Under the pieces are notes generated by a model. That model made no database searches and had not been told where the DNA came from. It worked only from the letters and a program-made list of their open reading frames with translations. The translations under genes and the position numbers were made by a program. From assembly GCA_030620095.1 (NCBI GenBank), contig JAUTXW010002098.1, positions 248,001 to 312,000 on the forward strand: a stretch of DNA of 64,000 nt. The letters run 5' to 3'. Source of the DNA: Kuschelorhynchus macadamiae (taxonomy: Eukaryota; Arthropoda; Insecta; Coleoptera; Curculionidae). How positions within the stretch are numbered: the first letter of the stretch is position 1; every line of letters begins with the position of its first letter. Shown piece by piece: positions 23,400-35,794 of this stretch.

Positions 23400-24020
23400 T
23401 AAGGAAAACTTAAAAGCAATCATCAATCAAACATCTGTCACAATTGTGAAACTTAAGCAAACAAAGATTGATTTGGGAGATTGAAATTATTGAAAACAGG
23501 AGATTTGTAGTTGCTGAAGAATATTTTAAATTTTACCTAATGTACATAATCGTTCGTCCAGCAGCAGCAAAGGATTATGCATATCGCAATGGAAAATGTA
23601 TCAACCAGGTTGTGGGTAAAAATCAATTTTATAAGATACCTGAAACAGTAGCTAATTTTCTTCAACTTGAAAATAATAAATCATATACAGGTCATTCATT
23701 TCGAAGATTGTCTGCTACACTTTTAGTTGAATGTGGGAGACACTTGATGACACTAAAGAAACATGGCGGTCGCTAAAGGGTATGTTGATGAATCGGTAGC
23801 ACACAGGACAGAAATAGCTAATAAAGGGTTTAGAACGTGTGACAGTGCTGAAATAATACCCGATTTGAGACCATGTACATCAAGGGCAGTTGTGTGCATG
23901 GCAGAAAAAAATTTAACTTTAACACAAGAAAATTCGACTTTTGTACCGAATAGTTCAAGGAATATGTCATTCATGCAGTGCACATTTAATAATTGTACTT
24001 TTGATATAAAAGAAATGTAA
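23400..24020 (+). pseudogene. Crypton-type tyrosine recombinase, C-terminal half
   Basis: The frame 23468-23776 has YRNGKCINQVVGKNQF and YTGHSFRRLSATLL, the His-X-X-Arg box of tyrosine recombinases, then LKKHGG. The next frame (23763-24020) gives AVAKGYVDESVAHRTEIANK, where the Tyr is the candidate nucleophile. A small deletion between the two removes the Trp after HGG and shifts the frame. The tail FMQCTFNNCTFDIKEM is the usual C-terminal end of insect Cryptons. The N-terminal half is absent. Confidence 0.7.
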
Positions 24021-24164
24021 CTTTTGTATAATAAAATATTTTAAAATTAAATATCTACCTTTACTAATATGTATATACATCTGGGAAAAAAGTTGTGTGG
24101 ATTTACTTGAGCCCAGGTATAAGTGTTATGATAGTTTAAAATTCCATCTCTCGTAAAACAACAT

Positions 24165-25082
24165 TCATCGGTTGTCAGTATGTTTAAATAAAAATTTTCG
24201 TGTTCTTGGGTTTTTCAGAGAAACCCCCGGCAAAATTCTCTTCTTCGGGGTAAGTCCTCTAAAGTCAGAGCCTGTCCTGTTTTCACGAAGAGTACGATGA
24301 ATGGTGCAATTAGAAAATCCAACTTGTCGCGAAATTTCCCGAGTGCTGAAATTCAAACTCAAACTCAAAATGCTTTATTATCAGAATAAAATTTCTTGCT
24401 GACAAAGCTGATAAATGTTAATAAAAAACAGAGAAAATAGTCATATATAAGAACAACAATGATATCAATAACAATAAACAACATAATACCAAAGACAAGG
24501 AGGTATCAAAATTTATTTAGACATTACGACATCAAGCTCGGTTTTAATAATAAAAATTGCAGCAAAAGAGAATATCTCAATAAAAAGCTAATTGTAAAAA
24601 GTAATTAAAACAAATACACACTTTTAGAATATTGTTAAAACTTTATAAACAAAACATTTACCAGTCTAAGTCAAAATCTTTCACTGAGACACTCTCCCAC
24701 GTCAGAGTAGGCTACCAAAAACATACACACTCCTAGAATATTGTTAAACATTTATAAGCACACATTTACAAGCGAAAGTGAGTATCTTTCACTGAGATAC
24801 TGTCCCACGTGATAGTAGGCTTTCGCAACAAGCAGGGTTTGCTTTCGCTAGGGCTAAAATATGTTCCTCGGGTGTTATTTTCCTTTCAGGCCCTCGATTA
24901 GTTTGACGGACGTTTACACTTCCCGTATCGCCAACTCTTTGTAAAACCGCCACAAATGTTCTGTCATCAGGGCACCTCCTGTTAGGATATCTTTCCAAGT
25001 ATGTTTGGGACGCCAAATGAGCATTCTGTCTACACTCTCCATTAATAAACAACACATCTGCATATTCGATATTCGTATACAT
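24165..25082 (-). pseudogene. Mariner transposase N-terminus, split by a LINE scrap
   Basis: Read from 25082 down: MYTNIEYADVLFINGECRQN, SQTYLERYPNRRCPDDRTFV and LALAKANPAC, a DUF4817 start. The sequence then runs into inserted DNA (about 24826 to 24352) and resumes at 24351 with STREISRQVGFSNCTIHRTL and GLTPKKRILPGVS. No catalytic domain follows. The start codon lies 30-70 bases from the beginning of the PLE at about 25110, which runs the other way. Confidence 0.7.
24352..24826 (-). mobile_element. LINE 3' end inserted in a mariner
   Basis: On the plus strand it starts with CAAACTCAAACTCAAAATGC and a TTTATTATCAG stretch, so on the minus strand it ends in AATAAAG plus a (TTTGAG)n tail. Its far part holds two tandem ~105-bp units (24612-24720 and 24721-24826) sharing CTCAGTGAAAGAT and ATATTGTTAAA. 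No coding part remains. Confidence 0.5.
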
Positions 25083-25109
25083 TTTTAAAAAGTTTTTAAA
25101 TCCCGACTA

Positions 25110-26520
25110 TGTATTAAAACGGTAAGGAATTGCCTTATACGGCAAAAAATTAAGGTGAAAGACCCTTCAAGTAGAATAGAAAGACGCATCACCAATCTGA
25201 TTAACGCATCCAGTCTACCGCCAGCGGAAAAGAAATCATTAAAACCAAGCAGCTCCAGGATTCCCAGGTTCTACGGTCTTCTCAAGATATACAAGAACAA
25301 TGTACCACTTCGACCGATCGTCAGTGCAATAGGCTCGCCCACATACAAACTAAGTAAATATCTTTCAAATTTTCTTAATCCATTGACTGGAAAAACAGAT
25401 TCTTTTATAAAAACTCTGCACATTTCGTGGAAAAATTTAAACTTAAATCCGGTTGGATCCTGAAGATATTTTAGTCAGTTTCCATGTAGAATCACTATAC
25501 ACAAATGTTCCTTTCAACAACTCAATTTCCATTCTATCAGACATATTGGATCATAATAATCTTGATAAGAACCTAATAGACCTAGTGAAAGCTTGTCTTA
25601 CATCTACTTATTTCATTTTTCAAGGACCGTTTTATGGCTAAACTTCAGGGGCAGCTATGGCATCTCCTCTATCACCTGTATATCTTTATGGAAGCCTTTG
25701 AAGATATTGCTCTAACATCCGCTCCACTAAAACTAAAACACTGGTTCCGACATGTAGATGATACTTTTGTGGTATGGCCTCATGGAGAGGATAATCTTCT
25801 CATATTTCTAATGAGACAATTCCCTTTCTAAATGTATATGTTTAAAGGAAGGAAAATGGTACATTAGGACATTCTGTGTATAGAAAACCGACGCATACAA
25901 ATAGATACTTAAATGCAAATCCCACCACAATCCAGCACAAAAGAAATCGGTTATTAACTCACTAGTATTTAGAGCCATTTCGATTTCTGATCAAGATTCT
26001 CTAACATCGGAAACATCGAAACTGACAGAAGCTCTGAGGGGGAATGGCTATTGCACTGAAGATATAACGCGTTCAATTAAAAAATATAGTAATCTAACTC
26101 CGGGAAAGGAGGATGATGCCACCGTCAGGTAGTGTTGTACCTTTCGAAACAGAAGGAGAATATAAAATTCCTTGCTCCTGTGGAGAAGTGTATGTGGGAG
26201 AAACAGGACGCCTAATATCAACTAGACTTAAGGAACATGAACGATGTATTAAAAAGAAACAAATTGTTCAATCTGCTGTAGCTGAACACCAGCATACCAA
26301 TGGCCATATTGTAAATGTAAAGGAAACCAAGGTTCTAGCATCGGTTCCAGGATTTTATAAAAGAAAAATTAGGGAATCCATTGAAATTTTTAAACATACA
26401 AATAATTTCAATAGAGACACCGGTTACGGTCTACATCACACGTGGAAACCGATCTTAACACAGGGTCACGGTTCGGCGAGCACAAGTCGAGTATAAAAAC
26501 CCGCCTGAATCTCTCCGAGC
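25110..26520 (+). pseudogene. Penelope-like RT and GIY-YIG endonuclease (second PLE)
   Basis: The first frame (25155-25463) has RIPRFYGLLKIYKNNVPLRP and AIGSPTYKLSKYL. The next gives motif A as SFHVESLYTNVP, with His where the catalytic Asp should be. Motif B survives across a frameshift as GAAMASPLSPV, and motif C as RHVDDTFVVWPHG. The last frame (26113-26496) has IPCSCGEVYVGETGRLISTR, the GIY-YIG core with its Cys pair, then RLKEHERCIKK. The 5' end is truncated. Several frameshifts plus the Asp to His change make it dead. A hammerhead-like motif follows at 26551. Confidence 0.8.
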
Positions 26521-26550
26521 TCATTTAGTGTTCAGATCTCGCGGAGCAAA

Positions 26551-26596
26551 GATCCCTGAATATGCCTCGTGCAATCGAAGGCGAAACGTCGGATAG
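26551..26596 (+). ncRNA. Hammerhead-like motif after the second PLE
   Basis: ATCC, CTGAATA (CTGANGA with one change), extra T, a GCCTCG/CGAAGGC hairpin, GAA, self-complementary ACGT, C, GGAT. ATCC and GGAT can pair as stem I. It sits about 55 bases beyond the GIY-YIG frame, matching the place of such motifs in PLEs. Confidence 0.4.
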
Positions 26597-26639
26597 TAAT
26601 TCCAATTTGACACGGTCTAATCCCAAGAACCTTGATTTC

Positions 26640-28017
26640 TTAATTAAGCATTCTATAGTAAAATAAAATCATTTTTTCGTTTTTTATTTTTTAAATTTCA
26701 GATATTTTGCTAAGAAAAAATGTATAGGCATTTTGTAGAAAATCATATTAATTAAATTATTTTTTTACATAATATAATTAATAAATGTGTTAACGATATG
26801 CTTAAAAATTAATAAAACAAAATACAACTTTAAGGCCGTTTTTCTCAAAAATAGTAAGGGATTAACCCTATGTTATTTAAGCATCTTTAAACCAGAATAC
26901 TATCACGTGTTAAAATATTTGTAGTCAATCACCTAACACCCTGTATACTATGTTTTTTTATTCGGAGCAGATTTTTTTATCATTAAAATTTTTTTATAAT
27001 TTGTTTGATATTTAAGATGACAAACGAAAACGAAAAGAACTCATTTTGGTCTATGGCGTTCAACTTTAATCATCACTCATCATTTCTAAGGTTCTAAAGC
27101 CTGCAATTAATGTCTGGCACATAATTCCGTCACGTCTAGGAAGTAGAAATGCAATCTTAACAGTTATAACAAGTTAATAACTGTGAAATTTCCTGTATTA
27201 GAGGCACTTGGCTCTAAGTTCCGGCACAATAGTTAACCCGAATAGGCTTCATCAATCAACCAGCACAGGTTAGATATGTTAGGCTTGAGGCGTGTAAGAC
27301 TTAACGATAAATTAACTTTCAGGAGTTTCCAGGGTCGGACTGGCCTGGTGTCCAGAAACCCCGTGGCCAAATCTGGATCAAATTCTCAAATTTTCCTTAT
27401 TCTGACTTTACACTAGAAAATAATATACTATACTAAGCAAATAATATTTTTAATATTTCTTTTGGGGACGGATCTCTAAAGTTATTTAATGAGCATGGAT
27501 GTTGAAAATGCATGGAATTACACATAAATTTGCAAAAGCTAACACGTTAAAGTAAGTTTACTAACAAATATATAACTAAATAGTAATAAGTGATATTGCA
27601 AAAAGTCCTTTAGAATACTACAACGCTTTATTTGATTGTACGAAGGTTTTTGTTAATAAAATCCTAAAATGTTGTTATTTCTATACCGTATCTTTAGTAA
27701 GTCCTCCTTTATTTTTTGAACCAGTAAAAAGATTTTGGCAAACTTCTAAAGTAGATTAAATTTGTAGTATATTGCCACGACGCGCGATAGTAAGCTTTCT
27801 TTCATCGTGATTTCAAATGTAGCGCAAATGATACTTAAAGAATCAAACTTGCAGTTAGTAAAAGATTAATAGAGATGTATATTAGCTCTTTGTAGGGTTC
27901 TTTAGATAAATAATAACTTACTGAATTTTTGAGAATAACTACTACTTATAGAGCTTTAAGAATAACCAATGCTTATGGAGTTTTAAGAATAACAATCACT
28001 TGTGTGGTTTTTAGTAA
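26640..28017. other. Gene-poor AT-rich stretch
   Basis: No coding motif seen. It contains the short GC-rich terminus at 27330. Confidence 0.5.
27330..27372 (+). repeat. CAGGGTCGGACTGGCC terminus (hAT-like)
   Basis: Starts CAGGGTCGGACTGGCCTGG and is locally GC-rich, like 1756-1812. Probably one end of a short hAT-type element. Confidence 0.4.
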
Positions 28018-28303
28018 TTTTTTTTTTTTTTTTTGAACGTAAGGACGTAGCCGATGCAGGCATCGGACAAGTGGCTCTTCTGAAACGTACACTACAGAAT
28101 GCTAAACATTCCAAATGGTACGAATTCGCATGCAAGGTCAAATAGATAAAGTAAAAAGTAAAATAGCCCCAAGAGGCATGTCGAATAGAAATAAAGAAAA
28201 AAAAAACACACACAATAGTTCGTCAGAAAAGCAACACAATACATAAATAATTAAAATACAAGTGAATAAAAATAGATACAAAGTATATATAGATATAAAA
28301 GAA

Positions 28304-30561
28304 TCATAAAAGCAATTCGTTTAACCGCCTTTTAAGCTGTAAAGTGTTTAAACTGAAAATGTCATAATCAGGGAAGTGACGATTGTAATTGCGTACCAGT
28401 CGATCGACAAATGCGCTAAGCCCATAATTTGTACGATGGTATCCTTCAAAAAAGAGTTGAGATTGTCTTGTTCTCCTAATAGGAACCAGAAATGCGACCG
28501 ACTCAAGCAACATCGGACAGTTAATATCTCCACTGAGCAGTTTGTGAAGAAAAACTAGAAGTGCCTTCTTTCTTCGAAACTCAAGTGTTTGAAGGCCACA
28601 CAGAAGAGCTCTGGTATTATATGATAAACCCTGGTACGGAAAATTAAACTTATACAAAAGGTATTTGGCAAATCTATTTTGGACTTTTTCGATTTTATCG
28701 ATGTGGCACTGATGCGATGGACTCCAAACTTTAAAACAATACTCCAGAACGCTGCGAACAAGTGAGTTATAAAGACATCCAATTGCTTTAGTATCTGTGA
28801 CATGTTTTGTTTGCCGCTTTATAAATCCCAACAGCCTGAAACCCATTCAGTATACAATACTGTCAATGTGCAGACCAAAAGTTAAATTCTCATCAAAAAT
28901 AACGCCCAGGTCTGTAAAGGAACTAAAAACTTCAAGACTTACGTTATCTATGAAGTAGGAGGAGAGTATGGGTTTAATGCGTTTATGAAAACGGAGCACT
29001 TTACATTAAGAAGAAGATGGTTAATGTTGCACAATTTGATAACCTTTTCCAAGTCCGATTGCAGTGGATTTGATTCAGGGGAAACTGGTGAAAAGAATTT
29101 TAAATCGTCTGCCTATAAGAGACACTTAGACACTTTAAAGCATGATACTATATCATTTATAAATAGTAGAAAGAGAATTGAACCAATATGAGAGCCCTGT
29201 GGGACACCAGATGTCACAACAACCTCTCTAGAAATTGAACCACATACGCTAAGTCGCTGACAGCGATTGAATAAGTACGATTTTATCCATTGCAGATAGG
29301 TTCCAGTAAAACCAATTCGCTGCAATTTGAATAACAGAAGCTGATGGCAAACCCTGTCAAAAGCCTTTGATATGTCAGTATATATAACATCGATCTGTTG
29401 ACCGGCCTCAATCGATGTTGTTAAGTAATTCTGGAAAATTGCAAGATTTGTAGTTGTTGAGCGACCACTATAAAAACCGTGTTGCATACCACTGATGTAG
29501 TACTTCAGAGACTCAAAGATATGATCCGTGATAATTGCCTCAAACAGCTTTGGTATATGCGAAAGCAAGGAAATACCTCAGTAGTTTTTAATATCGCTCT
29601 TATCCCCAGAAAACTTCCAAATTTTTAAAGAAAAATCGGCATGAAAGTGGAAAACTTCACAAAGATCAAGGGTTTTTATTTTATTGCAGATTTCCACCTC
29701 TGTAATACAATAGGTTGATAGTAACTTTCCCGAACAGCTTATAGGGCCAATCTTGCTAAAATCTAAACTACGGTGACGTGAATAGCAAGACTCAAAGTGA
29801 GTGGCGAAGGCATTAGCGATGTTATTCGAACCAGTAATTTCCTCTCCGTCATAATTTATGACACTGGGCAGCCCAGAGTCTCTTCCCAAATTACCTACAA
29901 AAGACCAAAAATGCCTGATATTCTCTGGGATAAGCAATTCAGTTTGTGTGACATATGCAAGATAGCACATATCAGTCCGAAGCTTAACCTCACGTCGTAT
30001 GCCGCAGTAATCAAAATAGTCAACATCTTTATTAGACCTTTTATATTTTTTGTATAGACGATTCTTTTGTCCAATAAGTTTTCTCAGAGGAAGGTCGAAC
30101 CATTTCGGATATTTACAGTCGACTACCGTTTTCTTGGGGACACAATTATTGATACCTTCAAACAAGGCCTCATAAAAGCGCTCAACCATTTTGTTTATAT
30201 CAGATTCTACTGATAAAAAAGACCAGCCGGATTGATTGTAAAAAAGGTTTAGATTGTGGAAATTCGCTTGATGAAACTGATAAATGCTAACTTCATTAGA
30301 ATTTTTCATTGGAGAAACACATTTAATTTTAAAATTTATCTCAATTGCTGGATGGTAGGGATCAATGTTTACGAGGGGAAAACCAGATTTTAAAATGGAG
30401 GCATTGACAAAGTCACTGGCAAATATTGAATCCAAAATTTTGCCCATGTGATTGCACAATGAGTTCATTTGCTGCAATTCAAAAAAGCTCATAAGGGTTT
30501 CAGAAGCTGGAGATGGCAGAGATTTTAGAACAAGTGTGTTATCTTCATAAACCCATTCCAC
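28304..30561 (-). pseudogene. LINE reverse transcriptase
   Basis: From 30561 down: a linker with PKWFDLPLRKLIGQKNRLYK and RHFWSFVGNL; then (29568-29113) PKLFEAIITDHI, GMQHGFYSGRSTTTNL, IYTDISKAFDRV with motif A Asp, SGVPQGSHIGSILF as motif B, and motif C, where YADD has become stop-ADD because TAT is now TAG (29113-29115). After it come LKFFSPVSPES and, in 28846-28304, the C-terminal part with CLYNSLVRSVLEYCF and VWSPSH. The stops at motif C and after 29578 break the enzyme. Family: Jockey superfamily by wording. Confidence 0.8.
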
Positions 30562-31160
30562 CGAAGAAAGATTAAAGTCCCCGAAAACAAAAAAAATGTG
30601 TGACTATCGTATCTGTTTCTCAACGACTCGCAGGTATCACAAAAAGACTGATAACACTCCTGGCTAGAATTAGGTGGAAAATAAACGCAGCCCAAAATCA
30701 AACTTGCATTGCCCGCGCGCACTAGGACCCAAACATCATCAAAGTCCATATAAGTAGGAGTAGTAACCAGAGTTACATGAAAAGCACAAGAAACGGCAAT
30801 CAACACTCCACCGCCGCGATGACACCCTAGTTCCTCATAACTCCTATCTCTACGAAAAACTACATATTTGTTATTAAAAATTTCGTTGTTTGAAATATCC
30901 GCGTTAAGCCACGTCTCAGTGAGACATATCAAGTCAAACTCTGACTGACTGACTGAAAACAAGACAAAACTGCAAGAGAAATCTCACCAATCTTTGTGCG
31001 AAGCCCTCTGACATTCTGGTAGAACATGACAAGACTGTTCAGTTGTGGCGTAGCATTTGTAATTGGTGTCAGAGTTGTTGCTGACTTGTCGGTGAAATGG
31101 GAAAAGTTGATTCGACGTTGGTTGTATTTGAAGATTTCTCAGGTTGGACTGGAAAACCAC
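30524..31160 (-). pseudogene. LINE AP-like endonuclease domain
   Basis: Pieces read from 31160 down: FYQNVRGLRTKIGEI (the usual start of the LINE endonuclease), FDLICLTETWLN with the catalytic Glu, YVVFRRDRS, CHRGGGVLIAV, VYFPPNSSQECY, then FVFGDFNLSSVEW with the Asp/Asn pair. One base gained or lost in a T run near 30590 puts FGDFN out of frame with the preceding part, and another shift separates YQNVRG from FDLICL. It precedes the RT in the same element. Confidence 0.75.
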
Positions 31161-31302
31161 GACACAAGAGACCGACCAGCTCTGCCCTTTCGTCATAGTA
31201 CATAAGGTGTTCGTGAGTAGTCAAGGTAAGAGGAATAATAAGCCCGTGCAACTTTAGTTCTTTACTCCCCCATATATACGGTTGCTTAACAATATCGTAC
31301 AC

Positions 31303-32124
31303 ATTTATGATTTACTGTGAGTAATATTTTACCGGATATAAAGAAAGTTCATGTTGTTTCTGGTATCAGGTTTGCTAGCTGAGTGGTAAAGCGTCCGATT
31401 AGCATTGCACATATAATTTTGTATGTAGTTGTGTTTTAAAAATCGGATTGCGTTTTGGTTAGCCCTGGTTAGGTCTTTTTTTGGGTTAACGTAAAAAGGT
31501 GAATTTATACAAAACAAATTATGAAATTACCTAGCATTTGGCCTCTCGTTTGATTATATGCGCTAGCGGGAGTAAAGAGCAAAAGTTGCAGGGTCTCCCT
31601 AGTTTATTGTGTGTCCGGCGGTCTCCCGGACGTTTAAATATGCAACCCCCGGTACAGTTCGATTCATGCTCGTTCTCAGTGAGGACGCCTCACGCGTGGT
31701 AATCTAACCGGGAAGAAGCTGGATTCTTAAAGCGAGCGTTAGTGTAAAATATCGGTGTAGTTTGGAAATAAAAGGAAGGAAATAGATTAAAGTGTAAATA
31801 TAAATGTATATATGTTATTAACTAGGTAGGTACGAAAAAGAACCAGATTTTTTATAAATAAATGATATTAATAAGGTTGCTTCGAACACGTATTTATCTC
31901 CGAAAAAATCAGTAGCTTCCTTATAGCGTCGGGTTTTTCTTATTGCTCATTATTATTTAAAATTAAATGATGATTTGAATATAATATCATTAAAAATCAA
32001 AAGAGCGCCTTTACTTTCATTACTTACTTCGCATACATTATGTAATAAAGCAAGAAATCATTTATTTTCCTGCTATAAAAAATACATCCGTTTTTTTAAT
32101 TTTTTAAATTAATATTCTCTTATA
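31303..32124. other. Intergenic; possible promoter-like or LTR scrap at 31630-31780
   Basis: Around 31632 there is TTTAAATATG, about 40 bases later an initiator-like TCTCAGTGAGGACG, and an AATAAAAG at about 31769. Such spacing occurs in LTRs and LINE promoters, but no second copy lies in the window. The rest is featureless. Confidence 0.3.
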
Positions 32125-34283
32125 CAGGGTGTCAACGAACAACCCCTACAAAATGAAAGGGGTGATTCTACATAAAAAAAAAACATGAACACATTTTCAT
32201 ATTAACCTAGGTCCGGAAAAGCTTCGTTACGGAGATACAGGGTGTTGAAATATAAATTGTATTTTCTTTTTTATTAAATATCTCTTGCAAATAATAAAAT
32301 TGGGCATTCGGGGTATTTTTTGGGCGAGGAATCGTAATCTGGTATTAGATTTCATGTAACCCTTAGAGGGCGCTACGTACGATACTATTATTTATGTATT
32401 ATTATTTTTGCCCTAATTTTTTTGGCGATGCAGTTCTGAGTTTTTTCACAAATAAATATTACTCTTTATTATTATATTATTACTACTCAACAACGCTAGA
32501 GGCAACCGTTCTCGAGCAATTTGCTACAAGCTTATGCGTCGATGCATGGAAAACATTTTTTTAATAATAGTAAATTAAGGTGTATTTATTTCAAGACAAT
32601 ACAAAATTAAAGGTAAATATGAGTTGTTCTAAACTATAATAAATGTTCCACGTGATGATCGTTAATTTGAAGGCATAACGTAATTCTTTTTTTTTAGAGA
32701 ACGTAGTATACTTTTTTGTTTAGGAAAGTGTAAGTATTGATTCATAAAAAAAGGTATACTTACTTAACAATGCTAGGTAACGGTTATTAACAATAATAAA
32801 CGAAAGTATCATTTTTGACAAAATTGTAATTGTCATATTAATAATTTGATTTAATTGAAAGTAGGATTTAATTTACATTTTTTTTTTAATGTTTTTGTTT
32901 AGTAATGAAGACTATGTAGATATGCATTTAATTAACGGGGAAGTTCAGTGTAACGCTCGAGGGACACAACGTAGATATGTTGAAAAGTTTCCGAATATAA
33001 TCCATCCCATTCATACAACCTTTACGGCACTTCACCAGAGGCTGAAGGAAACTGGATTAGTGTCTCCAAAAAAAATAAATCGGGTAGGTATCCCGTTGTA
33101 GTTGAGGAATTCGAAGAAGCTATTCTGATGGATCTAGAAGATAGCCCAGACTTAAGTTGTCGAAGATTGTCAGCGATGCATCCAGGAATTTGCAAATCAT
33201 CTGTAAGTAATATTATACACAAGGAGAACTTATACCCGTTTCATTTTAGAAAGGTGTATGTTATAATGGAGAATTGGAGATCTAACTTTTTATTCCTGTA
33301 TTTTATTATCCCATGAATCTAGTTTCACCAGAGACGAAGAGAAACCAAACATCAACATCGATATAGTATTAATGTGTGAATAGGTATTGTAAACAACAAC
33401 CTAATTGGACCTGTTGAGTTACCAGGTCGACTAACGTGGGAAGAGTATTTAAATTTTCTTCAGAATATTTTACTTGCATTACTAGAGGGAGTTCCTTTAA
33501 ATATTCGGCAAGCCATCTGGTTTATGCACGATGGGTTTCCGGCTATTAATTTTGGGTCTATATCTGGATCAGACTTACGAAAATCAGTGGATTGATAGAG
33601 GCGGACCAGTTCAATGGCCAGCTAGGTCTCCAGACTTAAATCCTTGTGATTTTTGAATATGGGGTTTTCTCAAATGCCATGTGTACTCCGTTCCAATACA
33701 AACGCGTGAGCAGCTCCGGTTGCGAATTCAAAATGCCTGCAATGAGTTCAGACAAATGGAGCATATTTATATATATTTATGCCCTCAAACTAACGATCAT
33801 CACGTGGAGCATTTATTATAGTTTAGAATAATTCATACTTACCTTTAATTTTGTATTGTCTTGAAATAAATACACCTTAGTTTTTTTTATTAAAAAATTT
33901 GTTTTCCTTGCATTGACGAATAAATTTGTAAATTGCTCGAGAACGGTTACCTCTAGCGTTGTTGGGTAAGTATAGCTAAACCCAGAATTGCATTGCCAAA
34001 AAAGTTAGGGCAAATTTACATAAATAATAGTAGCGTACGTAGCGCCCTCTAAGTGTCACATGAAATCTAATACCAAATTATTATTCCTCACCAAAAAAAA
34101 ACCCGAATACCCAATTTCGAGAGAACATTTTATTATTGCAACAGATATTTAATAAAAAATAAAATAAAATTTATATTTCAACACCCTGTATCTCGGTAAC
34201 GAAGCATTTCCGGACCTAGGTTAATATAAAAATATTTTCATGTTTATTTTATGTAGAATCATCCCTTTGATTTTGTCACCCTG
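32125..34283 (+). mobile_element. Mariner-like element with ~0.5 kb inverted arms
   Basis: It begins CAGGGTGTCAACGAAC after TATA and ends TTTTGTCACCCTG before TATA. Arms 32125-32672 and 33785-34283 pair over about 500 bases, sharing for example CCTAGGTCCGGAAA and its counterpart. The inner end of the left arm (32641-32660) is an inverted copy of the final codons of the transposase (HHVEHLL). Confidence 0.8.
32889..33826 (+). pseudogene. Mariner-like transposase, decayed
   Basis: Frames give MFLFSNEDYVDMHLINGE and RRYVEKFPNIIHP (DUF4817 helix-turn-helix), SCRRLSAMHPGICKSSVSN, a gap of perhaps 40-50 residues where the first Asp block (SDEANF) should be, INVWIGIVNNNLIGP, IWFMHDGFPA with the second Asp, and VQWPARSPDLNPCDF with the third Asp, then a stop (TGA for Trp or similar) before IWGFLKCHVYSVP. 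The end is DHHVEHLL. At least three frameshifts. Confidence 0.75.
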
Positions 34284-34805
34284 TATAGAATGGTACACCA
34301 AACTTCACGTTGCATAAATAGATACAAAAGTAATTATGCAAAGTGCGGCCAAAACTTTGAATTCACTTTAAACTATAAGCCCAATTCTGAAGTATAACTT
34401 TCCGGAGATAAGCATGTTCTATGTACTGACTACAACTTGCAAAGTTTAATAGATCGAGTTTGTATATTGTTACCCCAATGGCTCCTAAAAATTTGGAATT
34501 TTCGGGAAAAGGTAATTTTCTGTGTTTGTCTAGAGCAGAAATGACAAAGAAAAATCCGTCTGTTTTATAATAAGTGTCATAAAATAATAAATACACCAAT
34601 GCATTTAGAAAAAAAGGGATTAGGCATGTACTAAACATTTTTATGAAGGTAGTTTCTCTAAAGAAAAAATATGTTTAGATAAACAGTACTTCCCCATACA
34701 TGTATGTACGTCAATGGTTCTTTCAACTTAAAGTTTATATGCAAAAAATGAAGTAAATTTGTCGTCTTTTGCCGTTTTTAAAAATATTAGTAATCTGAAT
34801 ATTAA
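34284..34805. other. No recognisable feature
   Basis: The minus-strand frame 34363-34638 has no family motif and no neighbours that support it. Confidence 0.5.
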
Positions 34806-34858
34806 GGTGTTAAAAGTGGAGTTCCAAAAGGCTCTATTTTGGGACGAATTTTATTACT
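34806..34858 (+). pseudogene. LINE RT motif B scrap
   Basis: The short translation VKSGVPKGSILGRILL is RT motif B of Jockey/R1-type LINEs (SGVPQGSILGPILF is usual). It breaks off exactly where the ATGGCGGC-type repeat starts. The preceding ~100 bases may be its diverged upstream part. Confidence 0.55.
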
Positions 34859-35450
34859 TCCCTCGTAAGAGAGAAGTATTGTAATCATGGCAAAATCACT
34901 GCGAGATTTTTTCATATCTTCACGTTTCAGGGTCCCTAGATGACGAAAAACATGTCTGTGTGTCCGTCTTTCTGTTCGCGGCGTAGCTAAAAAAATACTT
35001 ATCCAATTGACTTCAAAGGTTGGTCAAAAATTAAGGGTCATATGAGAATGACCTGCTAACATTTTGGTAAAAATCCAACATGGCGAAACAAAATGGCGGC
35101 CTAGTGAAATCATAAAAACTTATTATTAAAAAACTACCCATCCAATATATCTCAAATTTTGCAAAAAACATAAAATATTATATTGGAATCAACTGGTAAT
35201 ATTTTGGTACGAATCCAAGATGGCCAAATTCGGCCTGAAAAACTGCTTAATTGTTTGATTTCAAATTGTGTGTCATAACTAATTGTGGTATAGGGATCGA
35301 CTAGTACAATTCTGGTACTAATTCAAGGTGTCCGAACATAATGGCGGCCAGATAAAAAGTATGTAATTGTAAAAAAATCATCCTCTCAGGTTTTACACGT
35401 CTTTACATTTTAACGTTCCTAGATACTAAAAAAATATGTTTTCCCCCTCC
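34857..35450 (+). repeat. ATGGCGGC-type repeat block
   Basis: It starts with TTCCCTCGTAAGAGAGAAG and CAGGGTCCCTAGATGACG, then has several ~130-180 base internal repeats, each with a GAATCCAAGATGGC or ACAAAATGGCGGCC phrase and a TCAAATTTTG/AAATTGTGTG spacer. Same order as at 37335 and in reverse at 43440 and 46260. Confidence 0.8.
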
Positions 35451-35794
35451 CTGTATTGTAAGCAACCTATTTTGACACTGCTTTGAGAGACGTAAGTGAA
35501 AGTTACTCAACAAGGTATTGGTGGCCCTTAACGACAGGATGTAAGTCAACTTACATACCTAGGGAAATAATATTATAAAATTATTATAAGTAGCTTTAAT
35601 TTTTGATTTCATCAACATATTACAAAAATCCGGTGATATTAATTGAAATGAATATTAATGGTACAATTATTCACATTATTAACAAAATTTGGCATTACGT
35701 TTTCTCGTTTTTTCTCGACGTGTATTACATTTTCTTACTCCACAAATCCTTCATTTCTAACCAATGTTTCTGTCACAGTTGAAGCATTGGTTAG

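Larger units (their letters stand above)
28018..31302 (-). mobile_element. Jockey-superfamily LINE, nearly full length
   Basis: On the minus strand the order is an N-terminal stretch from about 31300, AP-type endonuclease, RT, thumb/C-terminal domain, a ~270-base 3' UTR and a poly-A (T run at 28019-28035 on the plus strand). One continuous element without large gaps, but with frameshifts and stops. Confidence 0.75.

Noticed and set aside
31375..31420. tRNA-like A box (TAGCTGAGTGGTAAAGCG)
   Set aside because: No B box, no cloverleaf and no discriminator end follow; at most a scrap of a tRNA pseudogene or SINE head.
34363..34638. 91-residue minus-strand frame
   Set aside because: No family motif, no supporting neighbours and low-complexity composition.
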